Positions 6,756 to 13,466 of a stretch of 17,384 nucleotides of DNA are shown here, piece by piece. The stretch is from Pseudomonadota bacterium (GTDB taxonomy: Bacteria > Chloroflexota > UBA6077 > JAJPHF01). The notes below the pieces were generated by a model. That model ran no database searches, was not told the DNA's origin, and saw only the letters and a list, made by a program, of their open reading frames with translations. The first letter of the stretch is position 1; the number at the start of each line of letters is the position of its first letter. The translations under genes were made by a program, and so were the position numbers. The stretch spans positions 1 through 17,384 of the forward strand of contig JAJPHF010000132.1 of the NCBI GenBank assembly GCA_021325365.1, read 5' to 3'.

Positions 6756-7130
6756 CTAGCGCAGCGTCTCTGGCTGCTCGGCGCGTTGGAGGATGGCGAG
6801 TGCCATCGCGCGCAGGCGGTCTGGATCGGGGCCGTCGGTCTCGCCCAGATGGTGCAGGAACTCCCCTTCGAAAAGCAGCTCCTGGACGTCCGGAGAGAAG
6901 GGCGACCCCTGCCCGGGTGCGCTCAAGCGCGCATCGATCGCCGTGAACACGGCGTCTGCCTGCTCTCGGCTCATTCGGTTCGCCTGCACGCGATCCAATA
7001 GCCATAACGCCAGGAACGCCAGCACGACCTCCGCATCCCGGACCAGGTCACGCTGGATCAGCTGCGCGAGCGACTCCACAACGTCGGCCACGTCGCTCTC
7101 AGGGTGTCGGGGGTCGGCCGCCAGCGCCAT
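6756..7130 (-). CDS. Hypothetical helical protein, second gene of an overlapping pair
   Basis: This 124-residue protein is not recognised. It is predicted to be mostly alpha-helical and acidic, with no signal peptide and no clear membrane helix (AEVVLAFLALWLLDRV at about 33-48 is the most hydrophobic segment and looks like a buried helix). No catalytic motif is visible. Its ATG overlaps the TGA of the upstream 74-residue gene (ATGA), and a GAGGGAG ribosome site lies 8 nt before it, so translation is probably coupled and the two products may act together. The layout resembles small two-protein modules such as toxin-antitoxin pairs, but no toxin or antitoxin signature is recognisable. Confidence 0.7.
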   Translation of the reverse strand: MALAADPRHPESDVADVVESLAQLIQRDLVRDAEVVLAFLALWLLDRVQANRMSREQADAVFTAIDARLSAPGQGSPFSPDVQELLFEGEFLHHLGETDGPDPDRLRAMALAILQRAEQPETLR

Positions 7131-7354
7131 CAGGCGTCTCCCTCACGCTTCCATTTGATATGCTGATGAATGAGCCGACCATCGGCCGCGACCACCTCGT
7201 GCCACACCTCTTGCGTCCGGCCGTCAGCGCCCAATACCTTCCGAATGCGCGCCCGCGCACCGTCCGCGGCGAGAGTACGACGGTAACGAAGATGCTCCTC
7301 TGTTCCATCGGGATGCCGGAGGATCTCGTCCGGCGCCCAGCTACCGCGGCTCAT
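7130..7354 (-). CDS. Hypothetical small protein, first gene of an overlapping pair
   Basis: This 74-residue protein is not recognised. It is rich in charged residues and looks like a small beta-rich domain built from strand-turn units (HPDGTEEHLRYRR, GADGRTQEVWHEVV, AADGRLIHQHIKWKR). The recurring xADGR turn three times in 74 residues suggests a short repeat-like fold. The ATG is preceded by GGGAG at 4 nt. The stop overlaps the start of the 124-residue gene. No signal peptide is seen. It is not obviously a DNA-binding protein, and its function is unknown. Confidence 0.7.
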   Translation of the reverse strand: MSRGSWAPDEILRHPDGTEEHLRYRRTLAADGARARIRKVLGADGRTQEVWHEVVAADGRLIHQHIKWKREGDA

Positions 7355-7473
7355 TCAGCTCCCGCAGGCCGTATACCACTATTTTGCTGCCTCGCGGGAG
7401 TAAACGACGATCATCGCGCGATGTTACAGACTCCGCACCCTGGCCGCTGGCCAAGCAAGTCGGTCGGGAAGGG

Positions 7474-9228
7474 TTAGGCGGCGAGGTAGCCGCGGGCGAG
7501 CCGCCGCGCGACGATCGAGACGACGATCAGCACGCCCATGAGCAGCACCGCGCCGGCGGCCGCCTGGTCCGACTTGCCGTTGGCCTGCAAGTTGAAGATC
7601 AGCGTGGCGACCGTCGGGTTGTCGCGCGCGTAGAGCATGATCGGCGTCGTCAGGTCGCGCGCCGCCAGCACCGCGACCCACGTCCAGGCGTAGACTAGCG
7701 CGGGCGCGACCAGCGGCACGAAGATGCGGCGGAAGGCGGCGAGCGTCGGCAGGCCCGACACACGCGCCGCCTCGTCCAGCTCCGGGTGCAGCTGGATGGC
7801 CGCGCCGTTCAGCGTGCGGCTGGTGAACGCCAGCGCCCGCACGGCGAGCGCCAGCACGATCAGCCAGATCGTGCCGTAGAGCGGCACCACGCGGTAGATC
7901 GACAGCGCCACGTACATGAACGCCACCGCGCCGATCAGCGCCGGGATCGCCGGCGCCAGGAAGACCACCCCGTCGAGCAGCTTGCGGCCGGGCAGGCGCG
8001 AGCGCGTCACCACCCAGGACACGCACAGGCTGAGCCCACAGGCCAGCGTGGCCGTGGCGACCATCAGCAGCAACGTGTTCTTGAGCGGCGTGCCGAAGAA
8101 GCCGAGCGCGTAGGCGTAGCTCTGGAGACTCGCGCGGCCGAGCGCCGCCGCGGACGGCGGCTGGAGATACGGGACGAGCGACGCCCAGAACAGCGTGAGC
8201 GCGGGGATGGCGAAGGAGAGGCTGAAGTAGCCGCCCACGAAGGCGAGCGCGGGCCAGCGCCAGCGCCCGAGCGGCAGGGGCCGCGCCCGCCCGCGCTTGC
8301 CGGTGACGGTGACGTAGCGGCCGGCGCTGCGCGTGGCCCACAGGTAGAGGATCACTGCCGGCACCGTGAGCGCCATCAGCAGCACGCCCACGCTGCTGGC
8401 CGGCCCGTAGAGCGGCAGGCCCGTCGAGGGGTGCGTGAGGTCGTAGATCCAGCTACTGACGACGAAGATGTCGGCCGGCATGCCGATGATGCCCGCGAAG
8501 TCGAAGATCTCGACCGCGATCACGAAGAAGAACAGGCCCGCGGCCAAGATGCTCGGCAGCAGCATCGGACAGACCACGCGCAGTATGACCTGCGCGCGGG
8601 GCAGGCCGCTCACCGCCGCCGCCTCCTCCAGCGTGGGGTCCATCGCGGCGAACGCGGCCAGCATCATGAACACTGCCGCGGGCACCAGCACGATGCCCTG
8701 GAGCGCGGCCATCCAGGCGACGCTCTGCACGTTGACGAGGGGCTCCTGCACGCCGAGCAGCGCCTTCAGCCAGAGGTTCACGATGCCGTTGCGAGGGTTC
8801 AGCAAGAACACGTAGGCCATCGCCGTGAGGAAGCTGGGGATAGCGACCTGCGCGACGAGCAGCGTGTACACGAGGCCGCGGCCCGGCAGGTCGGAGCGGG
8901 CGACGAGCCAGGTGAGCGGCACGGCGATCGCCAGCATCACCGCCACCGTGCCGAGTCCCAGCGCCAGCGTGTTGCCGACGACCTGGCCGAAGCGCGGGTG
9001 CGTCACGACCGTCTGGAAGTTCGCCAGCGCCCACGGCCCGCCCTCGGTCAGCAGCCCCTCACGCAGGCTGGCGACGAGCGTCAGCGCGATGGGCAGCAGC
9101 ACCGCGCCCGTGGCGACGAGCGCGAGCGCGTACAGGCCGAGCGCGCCGTAGTCCGGCCGCGCCCGCCCCGCCATCGCCCAGCCCAGCGGCCAGGCCGGCA
9201 GCCCCTTGCGCGGCGCGACTCGCTCCAC
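7474..9228 (-). CDS. Fused two-domain ABC transporter permease (iron(III)/thiamine/phosphonate type)
   Basis: This 584-residue inner-membrane protein contains two tandem binding-protein-dependent permease domains with about 12 membrane helices. Each half has the EAA loop that docks the ATPase: EEAAAVSGLP (201-210) and DEAARVSGLP (485-494). This fused form is typical of FbpB/ThiP/PhnV-like permeases, which import ferric iron, thiamine or 2-aminoethylphosphonate; the substrate cannot be told from the permease alone. The GTG at 9228 is chosen because a GAGGAG ribosome site lies 10 nt upstream. The frame is open back to an ATG at 9309, but that extension is not protein-like and overlaps a possible promoter; an ATG at 9174 is another option. 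No binding protein or ATPase gene adjoins it, so its partners must be encoded elsewhere. Confidence 0.9.
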   Translation of the reverse strand: MERVAPRKGLPAWPLGWAMAGRARPDYGALGLYALALVATGAVLLPIALTLVASLREGLLTEGGPWALANFQTVVTHPRFGQVVGNTLALGLGTVAVMLAIAVPLTWLVARSDLPGRGLVYTLLVAQVAIPSFLTAMAYVFLLNPRNGIVNLWLKALLGVQEPLVNVQSVAWMAALQGIVLVPAAVFMMLAAFAAMDPTLEEAAAVSGLPRAQVILRVVCPMLLPSILAAGLFFFVIAVEIFDFAGIIGMPADIFVVSSWIYDLTHPSTGLPLYGPASSVGVLLMALTVPAVILYLWATRSAGRYVTVTGKRGRARPLPLGRWRWPALAFVGGYFSLSFAIPALTLFWASLVPYLQPPSAAALGRASLQSYAYALGFFGTPLKNTLLLMVATATLACGLSLCVSWVVTRSRLPGRKLLDGVVFLAPAIPALIGAVAFMYVALSIYRVVPLYGTIWLIVLALAVRALAFTSRTLNGAAIQLHPELDEAARVSGLPTLAAFRRIFVPLVAPALVYAWTWVAVLAARDLTTPIMLYARDNPTVATLIFNLQANGKSDQAAAGAVLLMGVLIVVSIVARRLARGYLAA

Positions 9229-9275
9229 GGCAACGCTTCTCCTCGGGTAGCTTGGCGGCCCCTCGCCTGGCCCGC

Positions 9276-9284
9276 ATCGTAGCA
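9276..9284 (-). promoter_or_regulatory. Possible extended -10 promoter for the permease gene
   Basis: On the minus strand the sequence TGCTACGAT fits an extended -10 (TGn followed by TACGAT). Transcription would begin about 40 nt upstream of the chosen GTG at 9228 and downstream of the ATG at 9309. No good -35 is seen. Confidence 0.3.
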
Positions 9285-9339
9285 CACTTCCACGCCGCGA
9301 TACTGGCACCCTGGTGAGAGTGGCGCGTCACGCCCCGGC

Positions 9340-9500
9340 TTAGAGAAGGGTCAGGCCGGGGATGTCAGCGTAGTCCCTCGTGTTGCGAGTTACGAGAGTA
9401 AGGCCACGCCCTGCGCGAGAAGGGGATTGATGAGCTGCGTGGCCGCGGGGACGTTCTTGAGATAGTCGATCACCAGATCGGTGTCTACGAGATACCTCAT
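9340..9500 (-). pseudogene. VapC-like PIN-domain toxin, internally deleted and frameshifted
   Basis: The ATG at 9498-9500 overlaps the antitoxin stop and begins MRYLVDTDLVIDYLKN, the typical start of VapC PIN ribonucleases, with the first conserved Asp (D6). The frame stops after 36 codons (TAA at 9390-9392). In another frame, overlapping at the junction, the sequence GLTLVTRNTRDYADIPGL ending at 9340 matches the usual VapC C-terminus. The middle of about 70 residues, with the other catalytic acidic residues, is absent. VapC toxins are normally about 130-140 residues; only about 55 codons remain. The toxin should be inactive as an RNase. A deletion combined with a shift of frame is the simplest explanation. 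Confidence 0.85.
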
Positions 9501-9781
9501 AGCCGCGGAGTGGGGCGGTGATCGCTGCGTCCTTCCCGGAGCTGCCGCTCGAGAGCTTCGGCGTCCACGTCCGCCCAGGTGCCTGCGGAAGACATGGTGG
9601 CCGCAATGTCGGCCTCGGTCGGGCCCTGGGGAGCACAGCGCTCTCGGATCGGCACCACCATGGCGATGGGCTCGCTGTTGCGGCTGAGCACTCGCGGCGT
9701 GTTGGTGGCCTTGACTTCCTCAGCTACGCGGGCGAGCTCAGGAGCATTCGTGACGTCGATGTCCAGTAGCTCTTTGCTCAC
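9497..9781 (-). CDS. VapB/Phd-family antitoxin
   Basis: This 94-residue protein resembles the Phd/YefM-type antitoxins paired with VapC. The N-terminal part (MSKELLDIDVTNAPELARVAEEV, then TPRVLSRNSEPIAMVVPI, about 1-46) matches the DNA-binding region of that family. The C-terminal part (WADVDAEALERQLREGR, about 69-85) is the helix that normally plugs the PIN active site. The start is GTG with AGAGG 8 nt upstream. The stop overlaps the toxin start (ATGA), the normal order for such modules. Because the adjacent toxin is broken, the antitoxin is an orphan here; it could still repress its own promoter or neutralise a related VapC encoded elsewhere. The frame appears intact. Confidence 0.85.
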   Translation of the reverse strand: MSKELLDIDVTNAPELARVAEEVKATNTPRVLSRNSEPIAMVVPIRERCAPQGPTEADIAATMSSAGTWADVDAEALERQLREGRSDHRPTPRL

Positions 9782-9808
9782 GGGCTAAACCTCTACTATC
9801 TCAGTCCG

Positions 9809-9814
9809 ATCATA
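9809..9814 (-). promoter_or_regulatory. Likely -10 box of the vapBC-like module
   Basis: TATGAT on the minus strand lies 28 nt upstream of the antitoxin GTG, a close match to TATAAT. The -35 position is poor, as in promoters that depend on or are bound by a regulator. The antitoxin family usually represses its own promoter. Confidence 0.4.
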
Positions 9815-9880
9815 CCAGACGTCCACGCGTGTATTTTGCCCCTGTCGCCACGAGGTGGGCGCCAAATCGCTATCCTACAG

Positions 9881-9905
9881 AGGACACTGGCACGTGTAGT
9901 GTCCT
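9881..9905. promoter_or_regulatory. Inverted repeat upstream of the lipid kinase gene
   Basis: AGGACACT (9881-9888) and AGTGTCCT (9898-9905) are perfect inverted 8-mers around 9 nt. The site lies 49 nt before the GTG of the lipid kinase and inside the divergent region between it and the antitoxin gene. It may be an operator for a dimeric regulator or an mRNA hairpin. No flanking T-run is present. Confidence 0.4.
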
Positions 9906-9953
9906 GGGCGCGGCTGACGCCCCGCCCCGAATGTGGACCGGGTGAGGGGAACC

Positions 9954-10910
9954 GTGGCCAGCCAGCCGCCCGCCGCGCTGATCTTCAATCCCAACGCCGG
10001 CCACAAGCTGGGGTTGACCACGAACGCCGGCGGGCCGCACGAGGTGCAGCAGGCGCTCCGTGCCGCCGGCGTGGCGTTCGAGCCGCGGCCAACGGAGTAC
10101 GCCGGCCACGCGACCAAGCTCGCGTGGGCGGCGGTGGCCGCGGGGCACCGTCTGGTCATCGCCGCCGGAGGGGACGGCACCGTGGGCGAGGTCGCTCAGG
10201 CGCTGGCCGGCACCGACGCCGTGCTCGGCGTCATGCCGCTGGGCAGCATCATGAACGTCGCCCGCACCCTCTGCATCCCGCGCGACCTCATGGCGGCGGC
10301 GCGGCTGATCGCCGGCGGGGAAGTGCTGGCGATGGACCTGGGCAAGGTAGGCCACATTTACTTCCTGGAAGCGGGGGGCGTGGGGCTGGCCGCTGGCCTG
10401 TTCGGCTACTTCGAGCAGCTTGACGCGCGCGGCCTGCGCCTGCGCACGCTCCAGGGCCTCCTTCGCTTCGTCCACGACCTCGGGACGCCGCGGCTGCTGG
10501 TCGAGGCCGACGGGCGCGCGCGCCAGGTGCGCGCGCCGATGGTCACGGTGGCGAACTCGCCGTTCGTCGGTGCGGCCTACGCGCTCGCCCCGGACGCGCG
10601 CATCGACGACGGGCTGCTCGACGTAGTCATCTTCCGCGGGCTCGGCGTGCTGCGCATCCTGGCCCACCTGCTCGCCGTGTTCGGCGGCCGCCGGCTCCCG
10701 CCGCCGCCGGGCACGATCACGCTGCGCGCGCACTCCGTCCGCGTGAGCCTGGTCAATCGTCACCGCCGCCCGCTGCCGGTGCACGCTGATGGCGACGCTG
10801 TCGGCATCACGCCAGCCCAGTTCGAGATCGCGCCGGGCGCGCTGCGCGTGCTCGTCGGCCGACCCGACGAGGGCACGCCCTGCTCTTGGCGCCCGACGGC
10901 AGCCCCCTGA
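9954..10910 (+). CDS. Diacylglycerol kinase-family lipid kinase (YegS/DgkB-like)
   Basis: This 318-residue protein is expected to phosphorylate a lipid hydroxyl using ATP at the membrane face. The signature starts with FNPNAG (11-16), then the nucleotide loop GGDGT (72-76), a PLGSIMN motif (95-101) where most relatives read PLGTGND, the segment LAPDARIDDGLLDV (211-224) typical of the second domain, and HADGDAVG (277-284) near the C-terminus. The length fits the family. The GTG at 9954 is preferred because GAGGGG lies just upstream; GTG codons at 9933 and 9942 are in frame but poorly supported. The exact lipid (diacylglycerol, sphingoid or other) cannot be assigned. The gene stands alone on the plus strand, divergent from the vapBC remnant. 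Confidence 0.9.
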   Translation: MASQPPAALIFNPNAGHKLGLTTNAGGPHEVQQALRAAGVAFEPRPTEYAGHATKLAWAAVAAGHRLVIAAGGDGTVGEVAQALAGTDAVLGVMPLGSIMNVARTLCIPRDLMAAARLIAGGEVLAMDLGKVGHIYFLEAGGVGLAAGLFGYFEQLDARGLRLRTLQGLLRFVHDLGTPRLLVEADGRARQVRAPMVTVANSPFVGAAYALAPDARIDDGLLDVVIFRGLGVLRILAHLLAVFGGRRLPPPPGTITLRAHSVRVSLVNRHRRPLPVHADGDAVGITPAQFEIAPGALRVLVGRPDEGTPCSWRPTAAP

Positions 10911-11221
10911 ACCAGTGCCAACCGTAGCCCTGGGCGCTTGTCCCCTGCCTCCCTGACGCCAGGATGTCTCAGCGCTTTCTAAGATGTTCTGCGCCTGCAG
11001 GCGCCGTCCGCGAGGCGCCCCGATGCTGGCCTGAAGCTTGCAGCATCGCTTGCGCTAGCCGCTCCAGCCACCGCCTAGCTAGTACCCCGCCAGGGCCGGG
11101 GTTTGGGGGTGACCTCCAAGCCTCCTGCGTATCCGGGGCCAGGAGCGGGGGGCTATGCCCGGATAGCTCCCCTGATCCCGCACTAGGCACATCGAAGGAG
11201 CATCGCGCAGGAGGGCGCACT
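10911..11221. other. Structured intergenic region before the arginine-rich gene
   Basis: No gene is supported. The stretch has a perfect 14-bp palindrome GCGCCTGCAGGCGC (10991-11004), a hairpin CGATGCTG/CAGCATCG (11021-11028 with 11041-11048), and a 10-bp hairpin (11147-11156 with 11163-11172, one G-U pair). The first two could end transcription of the lipid kinase. The third lies about 37 nt before the ribosome site of the next gene and could act in its leader. The upstream in-frame extension of the arginine-rich gene through this region is not protein-like. Confidence 0.55.
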
Positions 11222-11830
11222 ATGAAGACATTCCTTATCCGCAGTGTGGTCTTGGCCGCGGGCGTATTCCTCGTGGGGCTCGTGCTTACGGCCTCCGCCG
11301 CTCAGGCCAGCGAGCTGAGGCATCGTGCGACGCCGGCCGCGCGGAGTCAGGCGGCGGCCCACGCAGCCCGCCCCGCTGGCAGCCGGACGGTTGCCCAGAC
11401 ACCGCGACGCCGCTATTCGGCACGCCCCACGGCTCGCACGGCGGCTGCCAGCCGGACCACGATGGCGGCCCAGACGGTGCGAGCTACTTGCACCTGCCCG
11501 ACACCTAGCACCGCCCGTGCCGCTCAGGCTCGGCGGACCGCTCGGGTCGCTCAAGCCTATCGGAGGCCGACGACGCCCCGGCCGATGCGGATGGCTTATC
11601 GCGCCACGGCCCGGCCGCGCGCCGGCTACCAGGCGCGAACGCGGGCTGCCACAGCAGTAGCCCGTCCGATGAGAACGGTGCGGACGACGCGGGCTGCCGC
11701 AGCAGTAGCCCGTCCGATGCGAACGGTGCGGACGACGCGAGCCACCTGCGTCTGCCCGACGACTACTGCCATCCGCTACGTCCGGACGCGGGCAGCCGCT
11801 CAGACATGTAGCGGGCGCGGCCGGGCGTAA
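11222..11830 (+). CDS. Exported, extremely arginine-rich low-complexity protein with CxC motifs
   Basis: This 202-residue protein belongs to no family I recognise. Residues 1-29 are a signal peptide (MKTFLIRSVV, hydrophobic core, then SAAQA). The remaining 173 or so residues contain 38 Arg, no Lys, no Asp and one Glu; Ala, Thr and Pro make up most of the rest. Two short motifs, RATCTCPT (C90, C92) and RATCVCPT (C176, C178), plus C196 are the only cysteines. A 16-residue unit RAA(T/A)AVARPMRTVRTT is tandemly duplicated at 141-172, matching a 48-bp DNA repeat. AGGAGGG lies 6 nt before the ATG, so the gene is probably well translated. A disordered polycation that binds polyanions such as cell-wall polymers or extracellular DNA is possible. 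The codon-level Arg bias could also reflect a GC-rich drifting frame, but the signal peptide and ribosome site argue for a real gene. Confidence 0.7.
   Translation: MKTFLIRSVVLAAGVFLVGLVLTASAAQASELRHRATPAARSQAAAHAARPAGSRTVAQTPRRRYSARPTARTAAASRTTMAAQTVRATCTCPTPSTARAAQARRTARVAQAYRRPTTPRPMRMAYRATARPRAGYQARTRAATAVARPMRTVRTTRAAAAVARPMRTVRTTRATCVCPTTTAIRYVRTRAAAQTCSGRGRA
11641..11736 (+). repeat. 48-bp tandem repeat, two copies, in the arginine-rich gene
   Basis: Copies at 11641-11688 and 11689-11736 differ at two positions. A further partial copy begins at 11737 (GCGAGCCACC). The unit is a multiple of three, so it keeps the reading frame and encodes a 16-residue basic repeat. Confidence 0.9.
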
Positions 11831-12026
11831 CGGGAAGCCGGGTCGGCAACGCAGGTAAGCATCAGGGTGACAGGCGCTGGCGCGGGCGGCTGGCTCGGCG
11901 CGCTGGCGGCGGATGAGGCCCGGGCGCCCCATTCCCTGCCGCGCTCTTGCTCGAGTGCGCATTCGCCACTCGCCCCGCGCGTGGCGACGACGGCGCTACG
12001 GTCGCGCCGTAGACCAGGAGCCCCCA
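11831..12026. other. Intergenic stretch after the arginine-rich gene
   Basis: No gene is supported here on either strand. A small hairpin CTACGG/CCGTAG lies at 11996-12012. The region leads into the strong hairpin at 12027-12063, so it is probably the 3' untranslated part of the arginine-rich transcript. Confidence 0.5.
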
Positions 12027-12063
12027 AGAGAGGGCCTGGCTCTGAACGAGCCAGGCCCTCTCT
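12027..12063 (+). terminator. Strong hairpin with a 16-bp perfect stem
   Basis: Arms at 12027-12042 (AGAGAGGGCCTGGCTC) and 12048-12063 pair perfectly around TGAAC. It lies about 200 bp after the arginine-rich gene and 67 bp before the next start. The 3' side is pyrimidine-rich (TCTCTGTGCTCT) rather than a clean T-run. It probably separates the two transcription units. Confidence 0.65.
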
Positions 12064-12130
12064 GTGCTCTACAATAGCGGCCAGCAAGCTACCTCGGGGT
12101 CTGTTCGCAGCAGACTGACAGGAGGCCGAC

Positions 12131-13120
12131 ATGGAGCCGCAACTGCGCCGCGGCGCGCCGAACGCCGCGATGATCCGCAACGTCATGCTCTCCGAGCTGG
12201 CGCTGCAGCTCAGCGATACCGCCAAGGCCCGGGCCAACGCCACCCGCACGCTGTACGTCGCCGTCGGCAGCGGCTCGGGCGAGCAGTTCCGGCCCTGGCT
12301 GCGCATGACCGACGGCTCGCCGTTCCTGGCCCACGCTATCGTGCGCGGCGAGCTAGACGTCACGTTCATGAACCCCTCGGCGCTGCTCACGCAGGCGTAC
12401 CGCGGCGTCGGGTTGTTCCGCGAGCTGCTGCCGGTGCGCGTCATCGGCAGCTACCCCTCGTGGGACCGCTACGTCCACGCCATCCACCCGCGCACGGGCA
12501 TCACCGCGATGGCGCAGCTCAAGGCCGAGCGCTACCCGCTGCGCCTCTCCATCCGCGCCGACGCGACCCACTCCACTCGTGTGCTGCTCGACCAGATCCT
12601 GGCGCTCTACGACTTCACGCTCGACGATCTCGTGTCCTGGGGCGGCTCGCTACAGCTCGTCGGCCCGCCCTCCGATCCCGCCCGCCTGGAAGCGCTCCGC
12701 ACCGGCGCTATCGACGCTGTCTTCGATGAGGGCATGAAGAGCTGGCTGGACGCCGGCCTGGCGGCCGGGCTGCGCCCGATCGCCTTCGAGGAGCCGGTGC
12801 TGCAGCAGCTCGAGGCGCTCGGCTGGCGGCGGGCGGCCATCCCGCCGGGTGGCCCGCTCGGCCGCTTTCCGCACCTGACCGAGGCGTGCGTGGGCATCGA
12901 CTACGGCGGCTGGCCGCTGTACACGCGCGCCGACCTGCCCGACGACGACGTGTACCTGCTCTGCGAGGCGCTGCAAGCCCGCGCGGCCACGATTCCGTGG
13001 GAGCCGGGCGAGTACACCGGCATCCCGCAGCTCTACCAGCAGACGCCGGAGACGCCGCGCGACGTGCCGCTCCACCCGGGCGCCGAGCGCTGGTGCCGCG
13101 ACCACGGCATCACCCTCTGA
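12131..13120 (+). CDS. TAXI/NMT1-like solute-binding-fold protein without a signal peptide
   Basis: This 329-residue protein resembles the periplasmic-binding fold of TAXI-type TRAP and NMT1-type ABC binding proteins. Features are a first strand LYVAVGSGSGEQF (41-53), the segment IVRGELDVTFMNPSALL (70-86) that resembles the ligand-binding part, and LRTGAIDAVFDEGMKSWL (189-206). Unlike true transport receptors it has no signal peptide or lipobox; the N-terminus is MEPQLRRGAP, so it should stay in the cytoplasm. It may sense or bind a metabolite, or be an enzyme built on this fold. The ATG has AGGAGG 5 nt upstream. TACAAT at 12070-12075 is a possible -10. No membrane component of a TRAP system adjoins it. 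Confidence 0.7.
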   Translation: MEPQLRRGAPNAAMIRNVMLSELALQLSDTAKARANATRTLYVAVGSGSGEQFRPWLRMTDGSPFLAHAIVRGELDVTFMNPSALLTQAYRGVGLFRELLPVRVIGSYPSWDRYVHAIHPRTGITAMAQLKAERYPLRLSIRADATHSTRVLLDQILALYDFTLDDLVSWGGSLQLVGPPSDPARLEALRTGAIDAVFDEGMKSWLDAGLAAGLRPIAFEEPVLQQLEALGWRRAAIPPGGPLGRFPHLTEACVGIDYGGWPLYTRADLPDDDVYLLCEALQARAATIPWEPGEYTGIPQLYQQTPETPRDVPLHPGAERWCRDHGITL

Positions 13121-13132
13121 CCGCGCCCCGCG

Positions 13133-13141
13133 TGCTATAGG
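13133..13141 (+). promoter_or_regulatory. Possible extended -10 promoter for the 79-residue gene
   Basis: TGCTATAGG fits an extended -10 (TGn then TATAGG) just after the stop of the TAXI-like gene and about 70 nt before the next start. No -35 is evident, so confidence is low. Confidence 0.3.
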
Positions 13142-13209
13142 GGCGTGATTCATCGCGCCCGCGGCCGGTCGGTCGCCGCGGCGCGGCCGGCGGCGTGGAG
13201 GCGAGCTGC

Positions 13210-13449
13210 ATGTACAGGAACCACCGCGTCATCCGGTCGCGGCGCGACGGCGAGGATTGGTACGCGATCCACGAGGTCTACTACGACGACGAAGACCGGC
13301 CGGAAGCCTGCACGGCCATCCCCGAGGCGGTCGAGGGCGAGTCGTTGGAGGAGCTGGATCGCTACCTCGCCTGGATGCGGGCCTCCCTCCGCCAGCCAGT
13401 GCTAACGGTGGACGACGCTGGGCGGCTCGTGGAGGATGAGGCCGGCTAG
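13210..13449 (+). CDS. Small conserved-looking protein of unknown function
   Basis: This 79-residue acidic cytoplasmic protein starts MYRNHRVIRSRRDGEDWYAIHEVYYDDEDRP and ends with a helix rich in Glu and Leu (SLEELDRYLAWMRASLRQPVL). The VIR-x-WYAIHEVYYDD pattern recalls small uncharacterised proteins seen in diverse bacteria, but I cannot name a family. ATG 13210 is chosen because GGAGG lies 8 nt upstream; an in-frame GTG at 13195 is less likely. It converges with the UbiD gene, leaving only 17 bp. A 7-bp hairpin with the stop codon in its loop (13440-13456) sits between them. No catalytic motif is visible. Confidence 0.7.
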   Translation: MYRNHRVIRSRRDGEDWYAIHEVYYDDEDRPEACTAIPEAVEGESLEELDRYLAWMRASLRQPVLTVDDAGRLVEDEAG

Positions 13450-13456
13450 GCCGGCC
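13440..13456. terminator. Short GC hairpin between convergent genes
   Basis: GGCCGGC and GCCGGCC pair around TAG, which is the stop codon of the 79-residue gene. It lies in the narrow gap before the stop of the convergent UbiD gene. Without a T-run it is at best a weak bidirectional end signal. Confidence 0.3.
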
Positions 13457-13466
13457 CCATCCCAGC

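Noticed and set aside
7786..9282. 498-codon plus-strand open frame
   Set aside because: It is antisense to the permease gene, with a His/Arg/Gln-rich translation and no recognisable domain; the permease frame has clear EAA motifs.
9501..9636. Frame upstream of the VapC C-terminal remnant read as the start of a 98-residue protein
   Set aside because: This part overlaps the antitoxin gene in another frame and is Pro/Arg-rich. Only the last 20 or so codons (to 9340) resemble VapC.
9870..10784. 304-codon minus-strand open frame
   Set aside because: It is antisense to the lipid kinase, which has the GGDGT motif. The composition is shadow-like.
10964..11221. N-terminal extension of the arginine-rich gene
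   Set aside because: It would bury the signal peptide, and the ATG at 11222 has AGGAGGG at 6 nt.
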